Origin: Synechococcus sp. GFB01
GTDB lineage: Bacteria; Cyanobacteriota; Cyanobacteriia; PCC-6307; Cyanobiaceae
DNA length: 5,704 nucleotides
Direction of reading: 5' to 3'
Assembly (NCBI RefSeq): GCF_001039265.1
Contig: NZ_LFEK01000038.1
Span: 1-5,704, forward strand
The notes beneath the pieces are model-generated. The model did no database searches. It worked only from the letters and a program-made list of their open reading frames with translations, and was not told the origin of the DNA. Positions 1 through 5,341 of this stretch are shown here, piece after piece (position 1 is the stretch's first letter; every line of letters starts with the position of its first letter). The position numbers and the translations under genes are program-made.

Positions 1-1029
1 CCAGCACCTGCCGGTAGTGCTCCAGATAGGCGGCGCTCACCGCGGGGGCGGCGTAGTGCCGACTGAAGGCGGCGTGCACGGCGCGGCGATCGAGGCTGTC
101 GAGCCGGGGCACCGCCGCCGCCATGCCGGCCACGTCGGCCACCACGAAGCCGCTCACGCCATCGCTCACCACCTCAGGCACGGCGCCGCGATCGAAGCCG
201 ATCACGGGGGTGCCGCAGGCCATCGCCTCGATCATCACCAGCCCGAAGGGTTCCTCCCACTCGATCGGGAAGAGCAGCGCCCGGGCGCTAGCCAGCAGCC
301 GCTGCTTGCCGGCGTCATCGAGGGGGCCGAGGAAGCTGAGCAGGGGATGACCGCGCCAGGGATCGATGCGTTCGGCCTCATAGCGGCGCGAGTCGGCATC
401 GAAGCTGCCGCCGGCGATCACCAGCGGCACTCCGGCCGCCAGGGCAGCGTCGATGGCGTGGTGCAGGCCCTTGCAGGGATCGAAGCGGCCCAGGAAGGCC
501 AGCGGGCGCGGATCGGGCCGTGGCGCCTCGAAACAGGGGCTGTAGAGATCGGCGGGCAGGGCGTTGGGCACCACCGTGACCCTGGCGCGGGTGGGGGGGA
601 AGGCGGCCGCCATCCAGGCGGAGGGCACGGTGTAGGACACGCGGCCGCCAAAGAGCCGATCCAGCCTGGCGATGGTGGCGGCGGCCAGGGGCAGGCGTAG
701 GTCTGCACCAGCCGGGGGCCGGGCGAGGCCAGCCAGGGCAGCAGGGCCGTGCTGCGCCCGAAACTGTGCACCACATCCAGCCGGCCGGCGCGGGGCAGGA
801 GGCTGAGCAGGCGGGCCAGCTGCCGCTTGCCCGGCCAGATCCCGGCGGGGCCGTAGGGCAGGGTGCGCACGCCGGGCAGGCCCGAGCCGGCGGCGCCGAA
901 CAGGGTCACGCGATGGCCGAGCCGCACCAGTTCGGCGGCATGGATTGCCACCACCCTCTCCACGCCGCCGTAGGTGAGAGGAGGGGTGGGCTGGCTGAGG
1001 GGTGCGATCAGGGCGATGTGCAGGCTCAC
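1..1029 (-). CDS. Glycosyltransferase family 4 (GT-B fold), 3' end outside window, frameshift near 688-696
   Basis: The start is a GTG at 1027-1029, overlapping the upstream stop as GTGA. It gives MSLHIALIAPLSQPTPPLTY and the glycine loop YGGVERVVA (residues 20-28), then HRVTLFGAAGSG and LDVVHSFGRS (84-93). After RLVQTYA (106-112) the frame shifts. In the next frame the protein continues LPLAAATIARLDRLFGGRVS, YTVPSAWMA, VTVVPNALPADLYSP, LAFLGRFDPCKGLHHAIDAA and LVIAGGSFDAD. It then reads LLFPIEWEEPFGLVMIEAMA, with the E-x7-E catalytic/donor motif at 227-253, followed by CGTPVIGFDRGAVPEVVSDG. That frame is open to base 2. One missing base between about 688 and 696 explains the break. As written, translation ends at 418 after 203 residues. 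About 343 residues are visible after repair; the last C-terminal helix region lies beyond the left edge. 'PxxYGGxE...EEPFGLVMIEAMA' is a common bacterial family 4 pattern of unknown specificity. Confidence 0.9.
685..696. other. Frame break, one base missing
   Basis: The coding strand reads GCCTGCCCCTGG. The upstream frame is good through RLVQTYA and the downstream frame is good from LPLAAATIARLDRLFGG. Restoring one C, either as GCCCTG (TYALPLAAA) or in the C4 run (TYACPLAAA), rejoins them. Which of these two runs lost the base cannot be told from this sequence. Confidence 0.85.
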
Positions 1030-2169
1030 CCCGCCCCCTCGTTGCGCAGCAGGGGCCCGAGCCTGGCCATGGCGGCGGCCCAGGTGAACTCAGCCTCGCG
1101 CTCGACGAGGTGCTGGCGCCAGCTCAGGTAGGCGGGGTAGGGATCGAGACGGTCGGCGATCCAGGCGGCCACCTCGGCAGGCTCGGGGTGGGGGTGGAAG
1201 AGCATGCCGCAGCCCGCATCCGGAACGGTGGAAGCGATGCCGCCCACCTGATGGGAGAGTACGGGAACCCCGAGGCGCAGGCACTCCAGGTTGGAGCGGG
1301 GGGCAGCCTCGGCCTCGGAGAACAGCAGGCCGAAGTGCCAGCTGCGCACCTCCCTCACGAACCGGCCGGTGTCGGTGAGCTTGTTGATGAAGCCCAGAGG
1401 TTCCAGGGCCGCGTGGGCGGGGAGATCCTGCGGGGCCGGCCCGATGGCGCGCACCACGGCGGGGATGCCGCGCTCAGCCAGGGCCTCGGCCAGCCGCAGC
1501 AGGAAGGGGCCGCCCTTGCGCCGCCACTCCTTGCCCACGAAGCCGAGCCGCAGCGGCTCGCCGGGGCTGGGCGGCGGGGGCAGGGGGTCTGGCGGCAGGG
1601 CGGCGAGGGCGGCCTCATCGAGGTTGCCGCCGCCCGGCACCACGTGCACCCTGGCCGGGTCGATGCCGTAGTCGTGAATCACCGATTCGGCCGCCCAGGC
1701 GCACATGCAGATCACCACACCGGCCGCCTCGTAGGCGCGGCGCTCCCGCTCCAGGGCCCGGCGCTGCAGGGCGGGCGCGATGCGGCGGCCCATGCCGTAG
1801 GCCTCGAACACCTGCCGGGTGGTGGCATCGATGTAGAAATCGATGTGCCAGTGGCGCGGCCAGGGGTGGCGCGGCAGCAGGGGGTACTGGCTGAGCAGGG
1901 CCAGGGGCTCGCTTCCCAGGTCTGCCTGGGCGATCAGACGGCGCGCGAAGCCGGTGCTGTACTGGTAGCCGCCTGGCCGGCCTGTGCCGAGCAGCTGGCG
2001 CAGGTTCCAGAGCCGGCGGCGCCAGCGCAGGGCCTCGGGCCGCAGGGCGAGACCCCCCCTGCAGCACGCCCGCCGCCAGGCCGGCCTGGAGGGTGAAGTA
2101 GGGGATGTTGCTCCAGGTGGCCAGGTCGGTGGCGTCGCCGTTGCACACCAGCAGGCGGGGAGTGGTCAT
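1026..2169 (-). CDS. Divergent glycosyltransferase family 4-like protein, frameshifted in a C7 tract (2053-2059)
   Basis: The start is the ATG at 2167-2169, which overlaps the upstream stop as ATGA and gives MTTPRLLVCNGDATDLATWS followed by NIPYFTLQAG. After VLQGG (residue 39) the frame breaks inside a run of seven C on the plus strand. Removing one C continues the protein as LALRPEALRWRRRLWNLRQ, then RPGGYQYSTGFARRLIAQAD, PRHWHIDFYIDATTRQVFEA, VVICMCAWAAESVIHDYGID and VHVVPGGGN. The donor domain follows with LRLGFVGKEWRRKGGPFLL and an E-x7-E match in FSEAEAAPRSNLECLRLGVP. The repaired length is 380 residues. As written, translation from 2169 stops at 1615 after 184 residues, mostly out of frame. 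The FVGKxWxRKGG motif marks a less-studied family 4 branch that I associate from memory with cyanobacteria. A proline-rich linker (LPPDPLPPPPSPGEP) joins the two domains. The stop overlaps the next gene's GTG start. Confidence 0.84.
1037..1040 (-). promoter_or_regulatory. Putative Shine-Dalgarno (GAGG) for the GTG-start glycosyltransferase
   Basis: On the minus strand the sequence before the GTG at 1027-1029 reads GAGGGGGCGGG, with GAGG seven bases upstream of the start. It lies inside the last codons of the upstream gene. The GTG also forms a GTGA overlap with that gene's stop, and the encoded MSLHIALIAP begins the first strand of the fold. These three facts support GTG as the start. The element is short and in G-rich sequence, so chance is possible. 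Confidence 0.45.
2053..2059. other. C7 homopolymer at a frame break (one extra base)
   Basis: Seven consecutive C on the plus strand (G7 in the coding strand) sit exactly where the divergent family 4 gene changes frame. Upstream the protein is sensible in one frame (FTLQAGLAAGVLQGG), and downstream in the frame reached by deleting one base (GLALRPEALRWRRRLWNLRQ). A C6 tract would make the gene whole. Confidence 0.85.
2166..2169 (-). promoter_or_regulatory. ATGA stop/start overlap (translational coupling)
   Basis: On the minus strand ATGA contains the TGA stop of the intact family 4 enzyme and the ATG of the next family 4 gene. No Shine-Dalgarno is visible just upstream, so translation of the downstream gene probably depends on ribosomes finishing the upstream one. 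This overlap also fixes the downstream start against the longer open frame that extends back to 2298, which is only a shadow of the upstream gene. Confidence 0.8.
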
Positions 2170-3254
2170 CGGTTCAGCAGCGCGAACCAGCGCTCGGCGG
2201 CGGCGCGGCTGTCGTAGCGCGGCGCGGTGCGCTGAGCTGCCGCGGCCAGCTGCCGGCGGCGCCCCGGATCGTCGATCAACTCCTCCAGGACGCGGCACCA
2301 GGCCGCCACATCACCCGCTGGCAGCAGCAGCCCCGCCTCGCCGTGGCGAAGCACTTCGCGGCAGGCGGGCACGTCGCTGGCCACGATCGGCAGCCCGGCC
2401 GCCATGGCCTCGATCAGGGCGATGCCGAAGCCCTCGGCGGCGGTGGTGGAGAAGGCGAACAGATCGGCCCGGCCAAGCAGTTCGGGGATGTCGTGGCGGC
2501 GGCCCAGCAGCACGGCGGACGGATCGAGGCCGAGCCGGCGGCAGAGCTGCTCCAGCTGCGACCGCTGCGGCCCGTCGCCCACCAGCTGCAGGCTCCAGCC
2601 GGGCCGCTGCAGGCAGGCGAAGGCCCGCAGCAGGGTGGCGGGATCCTTGATCGGATCGAGCCGGGCCACCATCAGCAGGCGCCGGTCGTCGCTCGGCGGC
2701 CGGCGGAGTCGCTCGGCCCCGGCCCGTTCGGCGATGGCGGCGGTGTCGCAGCCGTTGGGGATCAGGGTGGCGGTGTCCAGCCGGCCGCGGGGGCCGAAGG
2801 AGGCCACCACTGCCTGGCTGCAGGGCACCGGCTGCACGCCCAGCAGCCGGAACAGCCGCAGCAGCCGCAGCCAGGTGCGCCGGCGGACGGGATCGGCCGG
2901 GGCGGTGTTGCCGAGATGCACGGCCAGGCGGCGCACGCCGGCCAGCCGGGCGCCGGCGGCCACCAGCAGCGAGGGGCGCTGGAAGGCGTAGAGCAGCAGC
3001 GCGTCGGGCCGCAGCCGGCGGCAGAGCCGGAAGCTGCGCCAGAGCAGACGCGGGCCGTCGGCGGGGTCGGTCTCTTGGAGCGTGAGCCGGCCCTCCTGCA
3101 CCAGCTGATCGAAGGAGGGGCGCAGCTCCTGCTGGCGCCGGTCGGTGCTGAGCAGCACCTGCTCCACCGCTGCCGGGGGGTGGCGGATCAGGCTGAGTGC
3201 CAGCTGTTCGATACCTCCGGCCCGCAGTCCCGGCAGCACGTGCAGCACCCGCAT
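2166..3254 (-). CDS. Glycosyltransferase family 4 (GT-B fold), intact
   Basis: The only full-length, unbroken gene in the window: 362 residues, typical for family 4 enzymes such as those building O-antigen, capsule and exopolysaccharide repeat units. The N-terminal domain opens with MRVLHVLPGLRAGGIEQLAL, the 'GG-x-E' glycine loop (residues 13-16) near the acceptor and donor phosphate site. VPCSQAVVASF (143-153) and LIPNGCD (164-170) lead into the C-terminal nucleotide-binding domain. That domain has MVARLDPIKDPATLL (195-209), LVGDGPQRSQLE (224-235), and AAEGFGIALIEAMAAGLPIV (272-291) with the E-x7-E pair E274/E282, followed by HGEAGLLLPAGD. The ATG at 3252-3254 overlaps the upstream stop by one base, and an AGGGG sits only three bases upstream. 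The stop TGA overlaps the next ATG (ATGA, 2166-2169). The protein is probably cytoplasmic or membrane-associated; the donor sugar is unknown. Confidence 0.94.
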   Translation of the reverse strand: MRVLHVLPGLRAGGIEQLALSLIRHPPAAVEQVLLSTDRRQQELRPSFDQLVQEGRLTLQETDPADGPRLLWRSFRLCRRLRPDALLLYAFQRPSLLVAAGARLAGVRRLAVHLGNTAPADPVRRRTWLRLLRLFRLLGVQPVPCSQAVVASFGPRGRLDTATLIPNGCDTAAIAERAGAERLRRPPSDDRRLLMVARLDPIKDPATLLRAFACLQRPGWSLQLVGDGPQRSQLEQLCRRLGLDPSAVLLGRRHDIPELLGRADLFAFSTTAAEGFGIALIEAMAAGLPIVASDVPACREVLRHGEAGLLLPAGDVAAWCRVLEELIDDPGRRRQLAAAAQRTAPRYDSRAAAERWFALLNR

Positions 3255-3256
3255 CA
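3252..3256 (-). promoter_or_regulatory. TGATG stop/start overlap (translational coupling)
   Basis: On the minus strand TGATG joins the TGA that ends the repaired family 4 gene to the ATG of the intact family 4 gene. The stop used here is in the second frame of the broken gene. The tight junction therefore supports that frame as the real 3' end, rather than the stop at 3265 in the first frame. Confidence 0.75.
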
Positions 3257-4398
3257 GCCCCTGATCAGTCCGGCGTGGAGAGCCCGCAGCTGCTGGATCG
3301 CGTCGGCCCAGCGAAAGCTCCGGGCCCGGCGCAGGCCGCGGGTGCGCAGATCATCCGCCAGCCCGGCCTCTCGCTCCAGCCGGCCGAGCAGGTGGTGCAG
3401 CTGGGCGGCGGCCTCCTCCGGATCGTGCACGTCGAAGAAGAGGGCGGCGTCGTGGGCCACCTCCAGGAAGGCCGGGATGCGGGAGGCGAGCACGGGAACG
3501 CCCCGCGCCATGGCCTCCACCAGGGGCCGCCCGAAACCCTCGTGCAGGGAGGGGAAGAGCAGAGCCACGGCGCCGCCGAGCAGCCGGGCCAGGTCGGCAT
3601 CCGACAGGTAGCGAGGTAGCGGATGCGGCGGCCGTCGATGCCGAAGCGCTCGAGGGGTTGATCGGGCGGCGGCCCGGCGATCAGGCAGGGCGGCAGGGCC
3701 TCGGCACCGGGCCTGGCATAGACGCGGGCGATCAGCGGCAGGTTCTTGCGCGGCTGGAAGGTGCCCACGTAGAGCACGTAGCGCGGCGGCAGATCGGCCG
3801 GCAGCGTGGAGGGCAGTCCGGGCGCCAGGGCCGGCTCGAGCTCGACCCCCTGGTGGATCACCGTGATGCGGGAGGGGGCCACGCCGCCGGCGATCAGCTC
3901 GTCGGCGGTGCAGCGGCTCACCGCCAGCAGGTGGGTGGCGGTGGCGATGCAGCGTTCGGCCGAACGCTGCATCGCGCGGTTGAAAACGGCCGCGTAGTCG
4001 GGTCCGAAGTGGCGCCAGGCCACGTCGTGGATGGAGACCAGCCAGGGCCGGCGGGTGCGCAGGGCCTGGGGATCGAGGCTGTGGATCAGCTCGCTCTCCT
4101 GAAGGCCGGGCACGATCCGCTCCAGCGGCAGCCCCTGGTTGAGGGCGCACTGCAGCTTGCCCGGCAGGGGGCTGCGCCGGAAGGCGCAGGCGGCGGGCAG
4201 GCCTTGAGGACGGCGCGAACGGTTGAAGGGGGTGACCAGGGCCAGCCGATCAGGAGCACAGTCCTGTTCGGCGGACCCGGCGGACCCGGCGGACTCGGCG
4301 GATCGCAGATCGGCGCTGTAGGCATCGATCAGCTCGCGCTGATAGCGGGCGATGCCGGTGCCGCCGAGGCAGTAGCTCGAGGCGAAGGCCACGTTCAT
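3254..4398 (-). CDS. Glycosyltransferase family 4 (GT-B fold), mannosyltransferase-like, with single-base frameshift at 3611-3612
   Basis: A family 4 retaining glycosyltransferase split over two frames. The first frame starts with ATG at 4398 and gives MNVAFASSYCLGGTGIARY. It continues through SLDPQALRTRRPWLVSIHDV (residues 107-126), LLAVSRCTADEL (157-168), ITVIHQGVE (178-186) and YVGTFQPRKNL (210-220, the donor-site 'GTxxPRKN' motif) to GRRIRYL (262). There the frame breaks, and the adjacent frame continues YLSDADLARLLGGAVALLFP, then EGFGRPLVEAMARGVPV, which carries the E-x7-E motif of the family (E287/E295 after repair). Inserting one base so that the junction reads RYL-G-YLSDADL gives 381 residues, a normal family length. 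As written, translation from 4398 would end at 3265 with a nonsense tail. The repaired stop TGA shares its A with the next gene's ATG (TGATG). 'HDVAWRHFGPDY' recalls mannosyl- or rhamnosyltransferases, but the substrate is a guess. Confidence 0.9.
3611..3612. other. Frame break, one base missing
   Basis: The coding strand reads CGCTACCTCGCTACCTGTCG. A second G in CTCGGCTAC would give RYLGYLSDADL, a very typical family 4 junction, and would unite the two halves of the gene. Both flanking frames are well-formed protein right up to this point, which locates the break to one or two bases. Confidence 0.88.
3944..3975. repeat. Perfect 32-bp palindrome without spacer inside a family 4 glycosyltransferase gene
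   Basis: The left arm GCGATGCAGCGTTCGG (3944-3959) is followed directly by its exact reverse complement (3960-3975). The symmetry ends at 3943/3976, where both bases are G. It lies within coding sequence and specifies MQRSAERCIA; because of the symmetry the opposite strand can encode the same peptide. The surrounding protein (FNRA...TATHLLAVSRCTADEL) fits the family without a gap, so this is not an inserted element. It could form a cruciform or an mRNA hairpin. No terminator U-run follows on either strand. Confidence 0.95.
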
Positions 4399-5329
4399 GG
4401 CCGCCCGGGCGCCAGCAGGCGCGGGCGCGGCCGAGCTTGAGGGCCAGCTCGGCGTGGCGGGCTACCAGATCACGGCTGAGCCGGCGCCGCAGCAGGGCGG
4501 CGAGGCTGGCGGGCCCGAGGGCGGTGCGCAGGGTGAGCAGGCTCACATAGAGGAGGTAGAGCAGCGGGGGGGGATCGTCACTGCGGCCCAGCAGCCGGGC
4601 CATGGTGCAGGCCGAGAGCCCTTCGGCGAAGAGGCGCCGCATCAGCCAGCGGTAGGTGAGCCGCTCGGCGTCCACCAGGTGATCCACCGGAATGCTGGGC
4701 TCATAGGCGCAGGCGTAGCCCCGCTGGCGCAGCAGCTGCCAGAGGTACACCTCCTCGTTGGAGAGCAGGCTGGCGCCGCGGCGGCCGAGGGCGGGGCAGA
4801 AGCCGCCGATGGCGCGCAGCGCGTCGACGCGGAAGATCACGTTGGCCCCGGCGAAGAGCGATTCGCTGCTGGAGCGGCGCGGCTGGTCGCCCAGGTCGAT
4901 GATCGTGAGGTAGGGGTAGGTCCAGGGCGGGATCCAGGCGGGGATCGGCCGGCTGAGGATGGGGATGATCGGGCCGCCCACCACGGCCACCGCTGGGTCT
5001 GCCTTTTCCAAGTAGGCGAGGGCGGCCTCCACCCAGCCGGGGGAGGCGATGGCGTCGTCGTCGAGGAAGGCGAGAAAGGGTGTGGCGGTGGCGGCGAGGG
5101 CGGCGTTGCGGGCGTGGGAGAGCCCCTGGCGGGTTTCGTGGATCACCCGGAGATTGGGCAGGGGCTGGCGTTGGCGCTCGAGCACCTGCGCCGTGCCGTC
5201 GCTGCAGTTGTTGTCCACCACCAGCAGCGCGAAGGCATCGGCCGCGGCGCTCTGAGCGGCCAGCGACTCCAGGCAGCGCTCGAGCAGGGCGGCGCGGTTG
5301 TAGGTGCAGATGGCAACGGAGAGCAGCAT
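4250..5329 (-). CDS. Glycosyltransferase family 2 (GT-A fold); 3' end probably frameshifted, true stop likely 4395
   Basis: A near-complete family 2 glycosyltransferase, 359 codons as read. Motifs run in order: strand 1 with AICTYNR (residues 6-12), the uridine-binding VVDNNCSDGT (37-46), RQGLSHARN (67-75), the metal-binding DxD-type FLDDDA (88-93), an acceptor region with IPAWIPPW (129-136), FAGANVIFR (159-167), and SNEEVYLWQLL with catalytic-base acidic residues (E192/E193). A hydrophobic stretch, LLYLLYVSLLTL, follows a proline run and may associate with the membrane. The ATG at 5327-5329 immediately precedes the first strand; no clear Shine-Dalgarno is seen. The last 50 or so residues look unnatural: RRVRRVRRVRR is simply the next gene's Ser-Ala-Gly repeat read in the wrong frame. 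This creates a 149-base overlap. Adding one base near 4418-4420 gives a 311-residue protein ending ..LLAPGRP at a TGA that overlaps the next ATG as ATGA. The identity is sure; the end is not. Confidence 0.88.
   Translation of the reverse strand: MLLSVAICTYNRAALLERCLESLAAQSAAADAFALLVVDNNCSDGTAQVLERQRQPLPNLRVIHETRQGLSHARNAALAATATPFLAFLDDDAIASPGWVEAALAYLEKADPAVAVVGGPIIPILSRPIPAWIPPWTYPYLTIIDLGDQPRRSSSESLFAGANVIFRVDALRAIGGFCPALGRRGASLLSNEEVYLWQLLRQRGYACAYEPSIPVDHLVDAERLTYRWLMRRLFAEGLSACTMARLLGRSDDPPPLLYLLYVSLLTLRTALGPASLAALLRRRLSRDLVARHAELALKLGRARACWRPGGHERGLRLELLPRRHRHRPLSARADRCLQRRSAIRRVRRVRRVRRTGLCS
4269..4304. repeat. Four-copy 9-bp tandem repeat (CGGCGGACC), in frame
   Basis: Four consecutive 9-base units read CGGCGGACC, CGGCGGACC, CGGCGGACT and CGGCGGATC on the plus strand. 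On the coding strand they give SAESAGSAGSAE, an apparent low-complexity loop after the first helix of the family 4 enzyme (about residues 33-44). Because the unit is three codons long, gain or loss of a copy would change loop length without breaking the frame. Read in the neighbouring gene's frame, it produces the RRVRRVRR run at the end of the overlong family 2 frame. Confidence 0.9.
4418..4420. other. Probable frame break, one base missing, at the 3' end of the second family 2 gene
   Basis: The coding strand is sensible as ELALKLGRARA. If GCCTGCTGG were GCCCTGCTGG, the protein would continue LLAPGRP and stop at the TGA (4395-4397) overlapping the next gene's ATG. The exact site is inferred from that ATGA pattern, which matches other junctions in the operon. 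It is less certain than the other three breaks because this C-terminal tail is not strongly conserved. Confidence 0.6.
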
Positions 5330-5341
5330 CAGGGGCAGGGC

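Noticed and set aside
17..700. A 227-codon plus-strand open frame rich in Gly, His and Ala
   Set aside because: It lies opposite the donor domain of the last family 4 enzyme, whose motifs (LGRFDPCKG, E-x7-E) are clear. The plus-strand product has no family features.
2053..2059. Programmed ribosomal frameshifting at the C7 tract
   Set aside because: I see no classic bacterial slippery heptamer with an obvious upstream Shine-Dalgarno and downstream hairpin, and the other breaks in the window have no such context. A sequence error or tract-length change is simpler.
1002..2096. A 364-codon open frame on the plus strand
   Set aside because: It is low-complexity Gly/Ala/Pro/His sequence mirroring the minus-strand glycosyltransferase, without motifs or a plausible start context.
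3261..3268. The 8-bp palindrome CTGATCAG near the gene junction as an operator
   Set aside because: Short palindromes with GATC are common here (GAT-rich coding), and this one encodes the last residues of the upstream protein. Nothing else suggests a binding site.
2343..3611. A 422-codon open frame on the plus strand opposite the family 4 genes
   Set aside because: It is composed of Gly, Ala, Gln and Arg-rich sequence with no recognisable domain. It crosses the boundary of two well-supported minus-strand genes, which is typical of antisense shadows in GC-rich DNA.
3944..3975. A transcription terminator formed by the palindrome
   Set aside because: There is no U-run on either strand after the arms, and there is no loop. 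It sits in the middle of a coding sequence whose downstream part is clearly needed.
4250..4398. A genuine 149-base overlap between two genes
   Set aside because: The tail of the upstream frame has the composition of an out-of-frame reading, and a one-base repair yields the usual 4-base ATGA overlap. It is kept only as the literal reading.
3658..4440. A 260-codon plus-strand open frame, including the palindrome and the 9-bp repeat
   Set aside because: It is a shadow of the family 4 gene at 4398-3254, and its GGPGGPGGLGG run is only the tandem repeat read backwards.
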